Counted from the first letter of the stretch, positions 32,458 to 43,293 are shown. The stretch: 64,000 nt of DNA from Rubrivivax sp. (GCA_020852865.1 JADYZZ010000089.1:1-64000), one strand, 5' to 3'. Made by a program: numbers and translations. The notes: a model not told the origin generated them from the letters alone.

Positions 32458-33326
32458 GCCGCATCGCCGCCACGCTGCAGGCGCTGCAGGCGCAGGGCCG
32501 CAAGGCGCTCATCCCCTACGTGACGGCCGGCGACCCGCTGGCCGACGCCACGCCGCAGATCATGCACGCGCTGGTCGCCGGCGGGGCCGACATCGTCGAG
32601 CTCGGCGTGCCCTTCAGCGACCCGATGGCCGACGGCCCGGTGATCCAGAAGGCGAGCGAGCGTGCACTCGCGCGCGGCATCGGCATGCGGCAGGTGCTGG
32701 CGATGGTGCGCGCGTTCCGTGGGCGCGACGCCGCCACGCCGGTGGTGCTGATGGGCTACGCGAACCCGATCGAGCGCTACGACCAGCGCGCAGGCGACGG
32801 CGCCTTCGTGCGCGACGCCGCGGCTGCCGGCGTCGACGGCCTGCTCGTCGTCGACTACCCGCCCGAGGAATGCGAGGTGCTCGCCGCGCGCGCCCGGGCC
32901 GCCGGCATCGACCTCATCTTCCTGCTCGCGCCCACCTCGAGCGACGAGCGCATGGCGCAGGTCGGACGCGTCGCGAGCGGCTACGTCTACTATGTCTCGC
33001 TCGCGGGCGTCACCGGCGCCGGCCACCTCGATACGGCGGCGGTGGCCGCGATGGTGCCGCGCATCCGTCGCCACGTGCGCGTTCCGGTGGGTGTGGGTTT
33101 CGGCATCCGCGACGCGGCGACGGCGCGCGCCGTGGCGGCAGCGGCCGACGCGGTGGTGATCGGTTCTCGGCTGGTCGAGCTGCTGCAGGCCGCGACGCGC
33201 GACAATGCACCCCCCGCGGCGGATGCGACGGCCGCTGCCGCCTCGGCGGCGCGCGCCTTCATGTCCGAGATCCGCGCCGCGCTGGACGAATCGGCCCCGA
33301 GGGCCGGCGAAGGAGTCACCCGATGA
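32454..33326 (+). CDS. trpA: tryptophan synthase alpha chain
   Basis: This 290-residue TIM-barrel subunit cleaves indole-3-glycerol phosphate and passes indole to TrpB. The catalytic residues are Glu49 ([12 protein letters not shown]) and Asp60 (DPMADGP). The phosphate site GVGFGIRDA and the [11 protein letters not shown] loop are present. It overlaps trpB upstream and accD downstream, each by four bases (ATGA). The C-terminal extension (~20 residues, Ala-rich) is beyond the family core and probably flexible. Confidence 0.98.
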
Positions 33327-34195
33327 GCTGGTTGGAAAAGCTGCTGCCGCCCAAGATCCAGCAGACCGATCCCGAGCAGCGCCGGGCCATGCCCGAGGGC
33401 TTGTGGATCAAGTGCCCGGCCTGCGAGACGGTGCTCTACAAGAGCGATCTGGACAAGAACCTCGCCGTCTGCCCCAAGTGCGACCACCACCACCGCATCG
33501 GCGCGCGCGCGCGGCTCGACGCCTTCCTCGATCCGGAAGGACGCTGGGAGATCGGTCAGGAGGTCGTTCCGGTCGATCCGCTCAGATTCAAGGACAGCAA
33601 GAAGTACCCGCAGCGTCTCAAGGACGCGCTCGAGGCCACCGGCGAGACCGACGCGCTGGTGGTGGTGGGCGGCGCGGTGCTGAGCGTGCCGGTGGTCGCG
33701 GCCGCCTTCGAGTTCGACTTCATGGGCGGCTCGATGGGTTCGGTGGTCGGCGAGCGCTTCGTGCGCGGCGTCGAGGCGGCGGTCGAGCAGAAGCTGCCTT
33801 TCGTCAGCTTCGCGGCCACCGGCGGCGCGCGCATGCAGGAGGGCTTGCTGAGCCTGCTGCAGATGGCCAAGACGAACGCCGCGCTCACGCTGCTGGCCAG
33901 GAAGAAGCTGCCCTACGTCAGCGTGCTCACCGATCCGACGATGGGCGGGGTGTCGGCCAGCTTTGCCTTCCTCGGCGACATCGTCATTGCCGAGCCCAAG
34001 GCGCTCATCGGCTTCGCCGGCCCGCGCGTGATCGAGAACACCGTGCGCGAGAAGCTGCCCGAGGGCTTCCAGCGCGCCGAGTTCCTGCTCGGCAAAGGCG
34101 CGCTCGACATGATCTGCGACCGGCGCCAGCTGCGCGCGACGATCGCGCGGCTGCTCGCGCTGCTGCAGCGGCAGAGTGCCGACGCCGTAGCCTGA
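33323..34195 (+). CDS. accD: acetyl-CoA carboxylase carboxyltransferase, beta subunit
   Basis: This 290-residue subunit carries the N-terminal Zn ribbon (Cys31, Cys34, Cys50, Cys53) and a crotonase-like carboxyltransferase half that pairs with AccA to make malonyl-CoA for fatty-acid synthesis. The [13 protein letters not shown]-terminus, [33 protein letters not shown] and [13 protein letters not shown] are diagnostic. Overlap with trpA and position before folC are the standard arrangement in beta- and gammaproteobacteria. It is clearly distinct from the propionyl-CoA enzyme PccB earlier in the window. Confidence 0.98.
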   Translation: MSWLEKLLPPKIQQTDPEQRRAMPEGLWIKCPACETVLYKSDLDKNLAVCPKCDHHHRIGARARLDAFLDPEGRWEIGQEVVPVDPLRFKDSKKYPQRLKDALEATGETDALVVVGGAVLSVPVVAAAFEFDFMGGSMGSVVGERFVRGVEAAVEQKLPFVSFAATGGARMQEGLLSLLQMAKTNAALTLLARKKLPYVSVLTDPTMGGVSASFAFLGDIVIAEPKALIGFAGPRVIENTVREKLPEGFQRAEFLLGKGALDMICDRRQLRATIARLLALLQRQSADAVA

Positions 34196-34274
34196 GCCGC
34201 CGCCGGCCGGCCGCCGCTGCGCCCGATGGGCAGCCGGCCGCCGCCCGGCTCGCCCGTCCTCCGCTTGCCGTCGC

Positions 34275-35603
34275 ATGACGCGCTTCACCACGATCGACCA
34301 GTGGCTCGCGCACCTCGAGCAGCGGCACGTCAAGTCGACCGAGAAGGACCTGGCGCGCGTCGCCGCGGTGCGCGATCGCCTCGGGCTGCGCTTTGCCGTG
34401 CCGGTGATCAGCGTGGCGGGCACCAACGGCAAGGGCTCGACCTGCGCGATGCTCGAATCGATCGCGCGCCATGCCGGCTGGCGCACGGGCCTGTACATCA
34501 AGCCGCACCTGGTGCACTTCACCGAGCGCTGCCGCATCGACGGCGAGCCGGTGCCGGCGGCGGCCCTGCTGCCGCACTTCGAGGCGGTGGAGGCGGCGCG
34601 CGCGGGCACGCCGCTCAGCTGGTTCGAGTTCACGACGCTGGCCATCCTGCGTCTGCTGGCGCAGGCGCCGCTCGACGTCGCGATCCTCGAAGTCGGCCTG
34701 GGCGGCCGGCTCGATGCCGTGAACGTCATCGACGCCGACTGCGCCGTGATCACCGCGGTCGACTTCGACCACATGGCGTACCTCGGCACCGACCGCGAGA
34801 GCATCGGCTGGGAGAAGGCGCACATCATGCGCGCCGGCCGCCCGGCGATCGTGGCCGATCCGGCGCCGCCCGCGAGCCTGGTCGAGTTCGGCCAGCGCCT
34901 GGGCGCGGACCTGTGGCTCGCCGGACGCGATTTCCAATGCCGCGGCGACCGCCAGCAATGGAGCTGGTCCGGCCGCGGCCGGCGCTACGCCGGTCTCGCC
35001 TATCCGGCGCTGCGCGGCGCCAACCAGCTGCTGAACGCCTCGGGCGCGATCGCGGCGCTCGAGGCGCTGCGCGAGCGCCTGCCGGTGGGCGCGCAGGCGA
35101 TCCGCAGCGGTCTGGCGCGCGTCGAGCTGGCCGGGCGCTTCCAGATCCTGCCGGGCCGGCCCGCCGTGGTGCTCGACGTCGCGCACAACGTGCAGTCGGT
35201 GGCGGCGCTGGCGGCGAGCCTCGACGCGATGGGCTTCTATCCGCGCACGCGGGCGGTGTTCGGCGCGATGAAGGACAAGGACATCGCGGGCTTGGTGCCG
35301 AAGATCGCGCCGCTCGTCGACGCCTGGCACTGCTGTGACCTGCCCACGCCGCGCGCGGCCCGCGCTGCCGAACTCGCGGCGCTGGTGCGCGCGACGCCTG
35401 CCGCGCATGGCCGCTCGGTCGAGGTGCACGAACACGCCGGCCCGGCCGAGGCGCTGGCCGCTGCGCTGGCCGCGGCCGACCCCGCCGATAGAATCGTCGT
35501 CTTCGGATCCTTCTACACCGTGGGCGGCGTGATGAAGTCCGGGTTGCCGCGGCTCGCGGCGCGCCATGTCCCGGAGCGGGGCCGCGCAGGCGCAGCGAGC
35601 TGA
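34275..35603 (+). CDS. folC: bifunctional folylpolyglutamate/dihydrofolate synthase
   Basis: This 442-residue Mur-ligase-family enzyme adds glutamate to dihydropteroate and to reduced folates. The ATP-binding P-loop is SVAGTNGKGST near residues 46-56. LYIKPHLVHFTERCRIDG, the VGLGGRLDAVNVID metal/ATP segment and DVAHNVQSVAALAA in the C-terminal ligase domain are conserved. It follows accD by 79 bp and precedes the SPOR protein gene by 23 bp, the common accD-folC-dedD-cvpA-purF order. Confidence 0.96.
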   Translation: MTRFTTIDQWLAHLEQRHVKSTEKDLARVAAVRDRLGLRFAVPVISVAGTNGKGSTCAMLESIARHAGWRTGLYIKPHLVHFTERCRIDGEPVPAAALLPHFEAVEAARAGTPLSWFEFTTLAILRLLAQAPLDVAILEVGLGGRLDAVNVIDADCAVITAVDFDHMAYLGTDRESIGWEKAHIMRAGRPAIVADPAPPASLVEFGQRLGADLWLAGRDFQCRGDRQQWSWSGRGRRYAGLAYPALRGANQLLNASGAIAALEALRERLPVGAQAIRSGLARVELAGRFQILPGRPAVVLDVAHNVQSVAALAASLDAMGFYPRTRAVFGAMKDKDIAGLVPKIAPLVDAWHCCDLPTPRAARAAELAALVRATPAAHGRSVEVHEHAGPAEALAAALAAADPADRIVVFGSFYTVGGVMKSGLPRLAARHVPERGRAGAAS

Positions 35604-35626
35604 GGGCCCGCGCCCGCCCGGCCCGC

Positions 35627-36451
35627 ATGCGACTGCCGTTCACCCGACCCGCCGCCGAACCGGCCCCCGCCGGCGACGATGCCGTGCAACAGGCGCGCCT
35701 GCGCGCCCGCCGGCGCCTGGTGGGCGCCCTCGTGCTGCTCGTCGCCGGCGTCGTCGGACTGCCCCTGCTGTTCGACACGCAGCCGCGCCCGCTGCCGGTC
35801 GACACGCCGATCGTGCTGCCGGGGCGGGCGGCGCCGCCCCCGGCGCGCACGCAGTCGGCGGGGCCGCCGGCCGCGATGCCGCCGCCGGCCGATGCGGGCA
35901 GCGACCTGCCGCCCGCCGCTGCCCGCCCGGCTGCCCCACCGGCGCCGGCTGCATCCGCCTCCGCGGCGGGCGCGCCGCCCGCGGCCCCGGCGGCGGCGCC
36001 GGCTGCGGTCCGGCAGGCCGCCTCGCATGCGAGCGCACCGGCGCCGCAGGCGGCAGCGTTGCGGCACCCGCAGCCGTCGCCTGCGCCGCTGGCGGCAGCG
36101 TCGCCCACGCCGCAGGCCGCAGCGTCGCCCACGCTGCACGTCGCACCTTCGTCGGCGGCGCCAGCCGTGCCTTCGTCCGCAGTCAACGCCTCGGCGGGGG
36201 CGGCGGCCGCGGCTTCGGCTCCGGGCCGATTCGTCGTGCAGGTCGGTGCATACGTCGACCCGGCCACGCTGCGCGAGGCGCGAGCCAAGGTCGAACGCCT
36301 GGGCCTCAAGACCTACACCCAGGTCATCGAGAACGACGGCGGCCGCCGCACGCGCGTGCGCGTGGGGCCGTTCGGCACGCGCGAGGAGGCCGCCGCCGCC
36401 GCGGGCCGGATCAAGGCGGCCGGCCTGCCGGCCAACATCCTCGCGCTGTGA
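35627..36451 (+). CDS. SPOR-domain (DedD-like) cell-division protein
   Basis: This 274-residue bitopic protein has a short cytoplasmic N-terminus, one transmembrane helix (LVGALVLLVAGVVGLPLLF, about residues 31-49), a long low-complexity Ala/Pro/Ser periplasmic linker, and a C-terminal SPOR domain (RFVVQVGAYVDPATLREA ... TRVRVGPFGTREEAAAAA). SPOR domains bind denuded septal peptidoglycan and bring the protein to the division site. Its place between folC and cvpA is that of dedD. The last base of its stop codon is the first base of cvpA. Confidence 0.9.
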   Translation: MRLPFTRPAAEPAPAGDDAVQQARLRARRRLVGALVLLVAGVVGLPLLFDTQPRPLPVDTPIVLPGRAAPPPARTQSAGPPAAMPPPADAGSDLPPAAARPAAPPAPAASASAAGAPPAAPAAAPAAVRQAASHASAPAPQAAALRHPQPSPAPLAAASPTPQAAASPTLHVAPSSAAPAVPSSAVNASAGAAAAASAPGRFVVQVGAYVDPATLREARAKVERLGLKTYTQVIENDGGRRTRVRVGPFGTREEAAAAAGRIKAAGLPANILAL

Positions 36452-36966
36452 TGGATCCGCTGCCGCAGACGCTGGCCGCCGTCGGCTGGGTCGACTGGAC
36501 GCTGGGGGCGCTGCTGCTCGCGTCGGTGCTCGTCGGCCTCGTGCGCGGCGTGGTCTTCGAACTGCTGTCGCTCGCGGGCTGGCTGGTGGCCTGGTTTGCC
36601 GCGCAATGGGCGGCGCCGTTCGTCGCGCCGCGCCTGCCCGTCGGCGTGCCCGGCGGCGGCCTGAACCTCGGCGCGGGGTTCGCGCTGGCCTTCGTCGCCG
36701 TGCTCGTGGTCTGGGCGCTGCTGGCGCGTCTCGTGCGGCTGCTGATCCGTGCCACGCCGCTCTCCGCGCTCGACCGGCTGCTCGGTGCCGTGTTCGGCGC
36801 GCTGCGCGGCGTGGTGCTGCTGCTCGCACTCGCGCTCGTCGTCACGCTGACGCCTGCCGCACAATCGCAGGCCTGGCGTCACTCACAGGGCGGGCGCTGG
36901 CTCGGTCAGGCGCTGGCGCTGCTCGCGCCGCTGCTGCCGGATGCGGCGCCGGTGCGCCGCGCCTGA
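36451..36966 (+). CDS. cvpA: CvpA family membrane protein
   Basis: This 171-residue inner-membrane protein has four predicted hydrophobic segments (WTLGALLLASVLVGLVRG, FELLSLAGWLVAWFAAQW, LGAGFALAFVAVLVVWALL, and GVVLLLALALVVTL). The DWTLGALLLASVLVGLVRG start is characteristic of CvpA, known from colicin V production and linked to envelope homeostasis; its molecular role is not settled. It overlaps the SPOR gene by one base and lies 34 bp ahead of purF, its standard neighbour. Confidence 0.94.
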   Translation: MDPLPQTLAAVGWVDWTLGALLLASVLVGLVRGVVFELLSLAGWLVAWFAAQWAAPFVAPRLPVGVPGGGLNLGAGFALAFVAVLVVWALLARLVRLLIRATPLSALDRLLGAVFGALRGVVLLLALALVVTLTPAAQSQAWRHSQGGRWLGQALALLAPLLPDAAPVRRA

Positions 36967-37000
36967 ACCGGGCATCGTCCATTCGACGGAAGACCACCCC

Positions 37001-38515
37001 ATGTGCGGCATCGTCGGCGTGATCTCGAAGACGCCCGTCAACCAGCTCATCTACGACGCGCTGCTGCTGCTGCAGCACCGCGGGCAGGACGCGGCGGGCA
37101 TCGTCACGATGCAGGGCACCAAGTGCTACATGCACAAGGCACGCGGCATGGTGCGCGACGTCTTCCGCACGCGCGACATGCGTGCGCTGCCGGGCAGCGT
37201 GGGCCTCGGCCAGGTGCGCTACCCGACCGCCGGCAACGCCTACAGCGAGGAGGAAGCGCAGCCGTTCTACGTCAACGCGCCGTTCGGGCTCGTGCTCGTG
37301 CACAACGGCAACCTGACCAACGCGCGGGCGCTCAAGGCCGAGTTGTGCGAGGTCGACCGCCGGCACATCAACACCGAGAGCGACACCGAGGTGCTGCTCA
37401 ACGTGCTCGCGCACGAGCTCGAGGCGGCGGCGCGCGACCTGCCGCTCACGCCCGACGAGGTCTTCAAGGCCGTGGCCGCGGTGCACCGCCGCCTCGAAGG
37501 CAGCTACGCGGTGGTGGCGCTCGTCGCCGGGCACGGCCTGCTCGCGTTCCGCGACCCGTTCGGCATCCGGCCGCTGGGCCTGGGCCGCAGCGCGGAGGGC
37601 AACGTGGTGGTGGCCAGCGAGTCGGTCGCGCTCGAGGGCACCGGGCACCGCTTCGAGCGCGACGTCGCACCCGGCGAGGCGATCTTCGTCGACCTCGAAG
37701 GCCGCGTGCACGCGCGCCAATGCGCCGCGCGGCATGCGCTCAAGCCCTGCATGTTCGAGTACGTGTACCTGGCGCGCCCGGACTCGGTGCTCGACGGCAT
37801 CAGCGTCTATCAGGCGCGCCTCGAGCTGGGCGAGACGCTGGCGCAGCGCGTGATCTCGACCATGCCGCCCTCGCAGATCGACGTCGTGATCCCCGTTCCC
37901 GAGAGCAGCCGCCCGAGCGCGATGCAGCTCGCGCAGCGCATCGGCAAGCCCTACCGCGAGGGCTTCGTGAAGAACCGCTACGTCGGCCGCACCTTCATCA
38001 TGCCGGGCCAGGCGGTGCGCCGGCGCAGCGTGCGCCAGAAGCTCAACGCGATCGCGCTCGAGTTCCGCGGCCGCGCCGTGCTGCTGGTCGACGACTCCAT
38101 CGTACGCGGCACGACGAGCCAGGAGATCGTGGCGATGGCGCGCGAGGCCGGCGCGCGCCGCGTCTACCTGGCCTCGGCGGCGCCGCCGGTGCGCTACCCG
38201 AACATCTACGGCATCGACATGCCGACCAAGGAGGAGCTGATCGCGCACGGCCGCAGCGTCGAGCAGATCCGCGCCTTCATCGGCGCCGATGCCTTGATCT
38301 ACCAGGACGTCGACGCGATGAAGCGCGTCGTCGGCGCGCTCAACCCCGCACTCGACGGCTTCGAGGCGAGCTGCTTCGACGGCCACTACGTGACCGGTGC
38401 ACCGCGTGCGGCCGACCTGGCGGCGCTCGAGGCGCAGCGGCGGCTGCAGTTCGACGGCGACGACGAAGCGCGCGCCAGCTCGCCGCTGACGCTTCAGGGC
38501 ACGGAGGAGGGCTGA
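37001..38515 (+). CDS. purF: amidophosphoribosyltransferase
   Basis: This 504-residue enzyme commits PRPP and glutamine to purine synthesis. The N-terminal nucleophile glutaminase begins with Cys2 directly after Met1 (MCGIVGVI), with [10 protein letters not shown] and GQVRYPTAG. The C-terminal phosphoribosyltransferase domain has the PRPP motif [18 protein letters not shown]. The start is fixed by the need for Cys at position 2. It follows cvpA, and its stop overlaps metZ by one base. Confidence 0.98.
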   Translation: MCGIVGVISKTPVNQLIYDALLLLQHRGQDAAGIVTMQGTKCYMHKARGMVRDVFRTRDMRALPGSVGLGQVRYPTAGNAYSEEEAQPFYVNAPFGLVLVHNGNLTNARALKAELCEVDRRHINTESDTEVLLNVLAHELEAAARDLPLTPDEVFKAVAAVHRRLEGSYAVVALVAGHGLLAFRDPFGIRPLGLGRSAEGNVVVASESVALEGTGHRFERDVAPGEAIFVDLEGRVHARQCAARHALKPCMFEYVYLARPDSVLDGISVYQARLELGETLAQRVISTMPPSQIDVVIPVPESSRPSAMQLAQRIGKPYREGFVKNRYVGRTFIMPGQAVRRRSVRQKLNAIALEFRGRAVLLVDDSIVRGTTSQEIVAMAREAGARRVYLASAAPPVRYPNIYGIDMPTKEELIAHGRSVEQIRAFIGADALIYQDVDAMKRVVGALNPALDGFEASCFDGHYVTGAPRAADLAALEAQRRLQFDGDDEARASSPLTLQGTEEG

Positions 38516-39717
38516 TGGGCATCGCGCGCGTCGAACTGCCGGCCGATGCGCGGCCGGACACCCTGGCCGTGCGCGCGGGGCTGCCGCCGAGCGCCTGGGG
38601 CGAGAACTCCGAGGCGCTGTTCCTCACCAGCAGCTTCGTGCACCCCGATGCCGCCACCGCGGCCCGGCGCTTCGCCAACGAGGAGGAGGCGTTCATCTAC
38701 AGCCGCTTCTCCAACCCGACGGTGGCGATGTTCGAGCGCCGGCTGGCGGCGCTCGAAGGCACGAGCGGCTGCATCGCCACGGCCAGCGGCATGGCGGCGA
38801 TCCTGCTGCTCGTGCTCGGGCTGCTGAAGGCGGGCGACCATGTCGTGTGCTCGCAGAGCGTGTTCGGCTCGACGATCAAGCTGTTCCAGGACTTCGAGCG
38901 CTTCGGCGTGCACACGAGCTTCGTGCCGCAGACCGATCCCGACGCCTGGCGCACGGCGCTGCGGCCCGAGACGAAGCTGCTGTTCGCCGAGACGCCGAGC
39001 AACCCGCTCACCGAGGTCTGCGACATCGCCGCGCTGGCCGACATCGCGCAGCGCTGCGGCGCGCAGCTCGTGGTCGACAACTGCTTCTGCTCGCCCGCGC
39101 TGCAGCGGCCGGCCGCGCTGGGCGCCGACATCGTCATGCATTCGGGCACCAAGTTCCTCGACGGCCAGGGGCGCGTCATCGCCGGCGCGCTGTGCGCGCC
39201 CGAGGAACTGGTGAGCGCCAGGTTCGTGCCGGTGATGCGCAGCGCCGGCATGAGCCTGTCGCCGTTCAACGCCTGGGTCGTGCTCAAGGGGCTCGAGACG
39301 CTGGCGATCCGCATGCAGGCGCAGAGCGCGCGCGCGCTCGAGCTCGCGCGCTGGCTCGAGACGCAGCCGGCCGTCGAGCGGGTCTACCACCCTGGGCTCG
39401 CGTCGCATCCGCAGCACGCGCTGGCGATGCGCCAGCAAGGCGGCGTCGGCGGCGCCGTGCTTTCCTTCGTGCTGCGCGGCGGCCGCCAGGCCGCGTTCGC
39501 CGTGATCGATGCGGCGCGCATCTGCAGCATCACCACCAACCTGGGCGACACCAAGACCACGATCTCGCACCCGGCCAGCACCTCGCACGGCCGCCTCACC
39601 GAGGAGCAGCGCCAGGCCGCCGGCATCACGCAGGGGATGGTGCGGCTCGCCGTCGGGCTCGAGGACCCGCTCGACCTGAAAGCCGACCTGCAGCGCGGCC
39701 TGGCGGGGCTGGCATGA
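38515..39717 (+). CDS. metZ: O-succinylhomoserine sulfhydrylase
   Basis: This 400-residue PLP enzyme of the Cys/Met metabolism class makes homocysteine directly from O-succinylhomoserine and sulfide. The N-terminal [12 protein letters not shown], the [21 protein letters not shown] core, the PLP-lysine motif [14 protein letters not shown] and [15 protein letters not shown] match MetZ rather than cystathionine gamma-synthase, and the purF-metZ order supports this. It overlaps purF upstream and gltX downstream (ATGA). Substrate choice between succinyl and acetyl esters is inferred from the family. Confidence 0.93.
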   Translation: MGIARVELPADARPDTLAVRAGLPPSAWGENSEALFLTSSFVHPDAATAARRFANEEEAFIYSRFSNPTVAMFERRLAALEGTSGCIATASGMAAILLLVLGLLKAGDHVVCSQSVFGSTIKLFQDFERFGVHTSFVPQTDPDAWRTALRPETKLLFAETPSNPLTEVCDIAALADIAQRCGAQLVVDNCFCSPALQRPAALGADIVMHSGTKFLDGQGRVIAGALCAPEELVSARFVPVMRSAGMSLSPFNAWVVLKGLETLAIRMQAQSARALELARWLETQPAVERVYHPGLASHPQHALAMRQQGGVGGAVLSFVLRGGRQAAFAVIDAARICSITTNLGDTKTTISHPASTSHGRLTEEQRQAAGITQGMVRLAVGLEDPLDLKADLQRGLAGLA

Positions 39718-41114
39718 AGCCGGTGCGCACCCGCATCGCCCCTTCGCCCACCGGCTACCTGCACCTGGGCACGGCGCGCACGGCGCTGTACTCCTGGGCC
39801 TACGCGCGCCACCATGGCGGCCAGTTCGTGCTGCGCATCGAGGACACCGACGTCGCACGCTCGACGCAGGAATCGACCGAGCAGATCCTCGACGCGATGC
39901 GCTGGCTCGGCCTCGACTACGACGAAGGCCCGATCCACCAGATGAGCCGGCTCGAACGCTACCGCGAGGTGGCCGAGCAGTTGATCGCCGCCGGTCACGC
40001 CTACCGCTGCTGGTGCACGCCCGAGGAGCTGGACGCGATGCGCGAGGCGCAACGCGCACGCGGCGACAAGACGCGCTACGACGGCCGCTGGCGGCCGGCG
40101 CCGGGCAAGCAGCTGCCGCCGCCGCCTGCGGGCGTGCAGCCGGTCGTGCGCCTGGCCAACCCGCTGCACGGCGCGGTGAGCTGGAACGACCTCGTCAAGG
40201 GCCCGATCACGATCGCCAACGAGGAGATCGACGACCTCGTGATCCTGCGCAGCGACGGCGTGCCGACCTACAACTTCGCCGTCGTCGTCGACGACTGGGA
40301 CATGCGCATCACGCATGTCTACCGCGGCGACGAGCACATCAACAACACGCCCTGGCAGATCAACATCCTGCGCGCGATTGCGGGGCCCGATGTCGAGCCG
40401 CCGCGCTACGGCCACTGCCCGATCATCCTCGGCGAGGACGGCCTGAAGCTCAGCAAGCGCCGCGGCGCGGTCAGCGTCACCGCCTACCGCGAGCTGGGCT
40501 ATCTGCCCGAGGCGATGCTGAACTACCTCGCGCGGCTGGGCTGGAGTCACGGCGACGACGAGATCTTCACGCGCGCGCAGATGGTGCAGTGGTTCGACGG
40601 CTCGCACCTGGCGCGCAGCCCGGCGCAGTGGGATCCGGCCAAGCTCGCCTGGGTGAACGCGCAGTGGATGAAGCGCGGCGACGACGCCCGCCTGGCCGCC
40701 CTGGTGCAGGAGCAGCTCGCCGGCCGCGGCGTCGCGGGCGCCGACGCGGCGACGCTGGCGCGCATGGCCGCGCTGTTCAAGGACCGCTGCACGACGCTGG
40801 TCGAACTCGCCGACTGGGCCGCGATGCTGTACCTGCCGGTGGCGCCGCGCGCGCAGGATCTGGCCGAACATGTGGGTGAGGCGGTGAAGCCGGCACTGCG
40901 CGCGCTGCGCGAGCGCTTGGCCGAAGTCGCCTGGGAGGCGGCGCCGATCGCCGCGGCCGTCAAGGCCGTGCTCGCCGAGCACGGTCTGAAGATGCCGCAA
41001 CTCGCGCCGGCACTGCGCGTGCTCGTCTGCGGCCGCGCGCAGACGCCTTCGATCGACGCCGTGCTCGCGCTGTTCGCGCGCGACGTGGTGCTGCAGCGCT
41101 TGCAGCATGTCTGA
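39714..41114 (+). CDS. gltX: glutamyl-tRNA synthetase
   Basis: This 466-residue class I synthetase charges tRNA-Glu. The HIGH-type motif is [17 protein letters not shown] at the N-terminus, and the KMSKS equivalent is [18 protein letters not shown], the [16 protein letters not shown] site and [13 protein letters not shown] are also diagnostic. The start codon overlaps the metZ stop (ATGA). A tRNA-Glu gene lies about 210 bp downstream. GltX charging of its own neighbour is a pleasant coincidence but not evidence of regulation. Confidence 0.98.
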   Translation: MKPVRTRIAPSPTGYLHLGTARTALYSWAYARHHGGQFVLRIEDTDVARSTQESTEQILDAMRWLGLDYDEGPIHQMSRLERYREVAEQLIAAGHAYRCWCTPEELDAMREAQRARGDKTRYDGRWRPAPGKQLPPPPAGVQPVVRLANPLHGAVSWNDLVKGPITIANEEIDDLVILRSDGVPTYNFAVVVDDWDMRITHVYRGDEHINNTPWQINILRAIAGPDVEPPRYGHCPIILGEDGLKLSKRRGAVSVTAYRELGYLPEAMLNYLARLGWSHGDDEIFTRAQMVQWFDGSHLARSPAQWDPAKLAWVNAQWMKRGDDARLAALVQEQLAGRGVAGADAATLARMAALFKDRCTTLVELADWAAMLYLPVAPRAQDLAEHVGEAVKPALRALRERLAEVAWEAAPIAAAVKAVLAEHGLKMPQLAPALRVLVCGRAQTPSIDAVLALFARDVVLQRLQHV

Positions 41115-41131
41115 GCGGATCGGCTATACTG
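41101..41131 (+). promoter_or_regulatory. possible promoter of the tRNA cluster
   Basis: A good -10 hexamer TATACT is at 41126-41131, just after the gltX stop, with TTGCAG at 41101-41106 as a -35 candidate. The 19-bp spacer is longer than ideal. The tRNA cluster starts about 79 bp downstream of the -10 box. Confidence 0.4.
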
Positions 41132-41209
41132 CCCGACTCGCTTCTAACGGCGCTTCTTCGATGCAAGTGCGGCCCAGCCGGGCCGGGCAGGCATCGAGGC
41201 CGAGGGCCC

Positions 41210-41285
<76 letters not shown>

Positions 41286-41324
41286 AGTCGGAGCCGGCGC
41301 CGTCGGGAGTGATGAAGGATCGCA

Positions 41325-41400
41325 GTCCCCTTCGTCTAGAGGCCTAGGACACGACCCTTTCACGGTTGTAACAGGGGTTCGAATCCCCTAGGGGACGCCA
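41325..41400 (+). tRNA. tRNA-Glu (anticodon TTC)
   Basis: A complete 76-nt tRNA with encoded CCA. The acceptor GTCCCCT pairs with AGGGGAC. The anticodon loop CTTTCAC gives TTC, and the T arm is GGGGTTCGAATCCCC. It follows tRNA-Ala by 39 bp. Confidence 0.97.
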
Positions 41401-41461
41401 ACGGAAGTTGGACAAGCCTGGCGGCACTTGGAGCGTTGAGCTCGAAAGCCGCCACCGACGC

Positions 41462-41538
41462 GGAGTGGTAGTTCAGTCGGTTAGAATACCGGCCTGTCAC
41501 GCCGGGGGTCGCGGGTTCGAGTCCCGTCCACTCCGCCA
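41462..41538 (+). tRNA. tRNA-Asp (anticodon GTC)
   Basis: A complete 77-nt tRNA with encoded CCA. The acceptor GGAGTGG pairs with CCACTCC. The anticodon loop CTGTCAC gives GTC, and the T arm is GCGGGTTCGAGTCCCGT. It is the last tRNA before the terminator. Confidence 0.97.
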
Positions 41539-41546
41539 ACCGATCC

Positions 41547-41577
41547 GAGCCACCGCCTATGGCGGTGGCTCTTTTTT
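41547..41577 (+). terminator. rho-independent terminator of the tRNA cluster
   Basis: A perfect 11-bp stem, GAGCCACCGCC / GGCGGTGGCTC, with a 3-base TAT loop is followed directly by six T residues. It begins 9 bp after tRNA-Asp and ends 82 bp before the arnT start, separating the two units. Confidence 0.95.
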
Positions 41578-41658
41578 GGTGCCGTTGCGGCGCGTCGGCA
41601 CGCGGCGGGCCGCGGGTGGCGGAGGTCGTCGCGCGGCTTTCGGGTGTGCGGCACGCGG

Positions 41659-43293
41659 ATGAGCAGGATGTCCGAGCCGATCGTCGAACAGGTCTCGGCA
41701 CGGCAAGCGCGCCGCCGCGCACGCGCCGCGCTGCTTGTGCTGGCGGCGGCCCTCTGGCTGGCGATGCTCGGCGTGCGCTCGCTCGTGAGCGCCGACGAGG
41801 GCCGCTACGCGTCGCTGTCGCTGGGCATGCTGCAGTCGGGCGACTGGATCGTGCCGCGCCTGAACGGCCTGCTGTACTTCGAGAAGCCGCCGCTGCAGTA
41901 CTGGGGCGGCGCGGTCGCGATGGGCCTGCTCGGCGTGAACGAGTTCGCGGCGCGCCTGTGGCCGGGGCTGAGCGGGCTGGTCACGGTCGCGCTGCTGGGT
42001 TTGACGGCGCGGCGCATCTACGGGGTGCCGGTGGGCTGGTGCGCCGTGCTGGCCGGCGGCTCGACCACCTGGATCGTCGTCAACAGCCAGTTCCTCTCGC
42101 TCGACGCCGGGCTCACGGCGGCGCTCACGCTCGTGCTGTGCGCGCTGCTGCTGGCCGGGCACGAGCCGGAGCGGCGCCGGCGCTGGATCCTGCTGGCCTG
42201 GTTCGGCATGGCGCTGGCGGTGCTCGGCAAGGGGCTCATCGGGATCGTGATCCCGGCGGCCGCCTTGCTGCTGCGCGCGGCCTGGGAGCGCGACCTCTGG
42301 TTCTGGCGCGCGCTCGAATGGCGCCGCGGACTGCCTGTCTTCCTGCTCGTGGCCGCGCCCTGGTTCATCGCGGTGTCGTGGCAGCAGCCGGAGTTCGCGC
42401 GCTTCTTCTTCGTGCACGAGCATTTCGAGCGCTTCCTCACCCCGGTGCACCGGCGCGAGGGCGCCTGGTGGACCTTCGTGCCGCTGCTCGCGCTCGGGCT
42501 GCTGCCGTGGACGGCGGCGCTGCCCGCGCTGCTGCGCGGGCGCGACCGCGGCGAGCGGCTGATGCTGGCCTGGGCCGGCTTCGTCTTCGTCTTCTTCAGC
42601 GCGTCGAGCTCGAAGCTGCCTTCGTACATCCTGCCCATGTTCGCGCCGCTGGTGCTGCTGCTCGCGCCGCGTCTGGCCGAGGCCGGCGTGCGCCGGCTCG
42701 CGCACTGGCTGGCATTCGCCGCTCTGGCCTGGGCGCTGGTGCTGGCCGCGCTGCCGTTCGCCGCACGTTGGTCGGGGCCGCAGACCCCGCCCGAGGTGGT
42801 GACGTCACTGGCGCGCGGTCTGACACTGGCTGCCGTGCTGTTCCTAGCGGCCGCGGCGCTGGCCGCCTACGCGCTGCGCCGCGGCGCACGCGGCGCCGCC
42901 GTCACGACGATCGCGGTGGGGCATTTGCTGGCCCTGTTCGTCGCGATCGCCGCGCACGACCGCTTCGGCCAGCTCAAGACGAGCGCGGTGCTGGCGCGCG
43001 CCATCGCGCCCGACACGCCCGTGTTCGCGGTGCGCGCCTACGACCAGACGCTGCCCTTCTATCTGCGGCGCCCGGTCACGCTGGTGGATATAGTCGACGA
43101 GTTCGAGTTCGGCGAGCGGCTCGAGCCCGAACGCTGGATCCCGACGCTCGACGCCTTCGCGCGGCGCTGGCGCGATCTGCCGCGCGCCGCAGCGTACCTG
43201 TCGCGCGAGACGCTCGCCGAACTGAACGCGCGCGGCGTCGAGGGCCGCGTCGCGTACGAGGATCCGCGCCGCATCGTCATCGTCAAACCATGA
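41659..43293 (+). CDS. arnT: ArnT-like lipid A glycosyltransferase (GT39/GT83 family)
   Basis: This is an integral-membrane glycosyltransferase of about 544 residues that moves 4-amino-4-deoxy-L-arabinose from undecaprenyl phosphate to lipid A on the periplasmic face. Family hallmarks are the first loop SADEGRYASLSLGMLQSGDWIVPRLNGLLYFEKPPLQYW (Asp-Glu acid pair and Glu-Lys-Pro-Pro) and about twelve hydrophobic helices such as LVLAAALWLAMLGV and VFLLVAAPWFIAVSW. ATGs at 41659 and 41668 and an upstream in-frame start at 41644 are all possible. It is the first gene of the arn-like cluster and overlaps the next by four bases. The transferred sugar is inferred from the neighbouring genes. Confidence 0.9.
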   Translation: MSRMSEPIVEQVSARQARRRARAALLVLAAALWLAMLGVRSLVSADEGRYASLSLGMLQSGDWIVPRLNGLLYFEKPPLQYWGGAVAMGLLGVNEFAARLWPGLSGLVTVALLGLTARRIYGVPVGWCAVLAGGSTTWIVVNSQFLSLDAGLTAALTLVLCALLLAGHEPERRRRWILLAWFGMALAVLGKGLIGIVIPAAALLLRAAWERDLWFWRALEWRRGLPVFLLVAAPWFIAVSWQQPEFARFFFVHEHFERFLTPVHRREGAWWTFVPLLALGLLPWTAALPALLRGRDRGERLMLAWAGFVFVFFSASSSKLPSYILPMFAPLVLLLAPRLAEAGVRRLAHWLAFAALAWALVLAALPFAARWSGPQTPPEVVTSLARGLTLAAVLFLAAAALAAYALRRGARGAAVTTIAVGHLLALFVAIAAHDRFGQLKTSAVLARAIAPDTPVFAVRAYDQTLPFYLRRPVTLVDIVDEFEFGERLEPERWIPTLDAFARRWRDLPRAAAYLSRETLAELNARGVEGRVAYEDPRRIVIVKP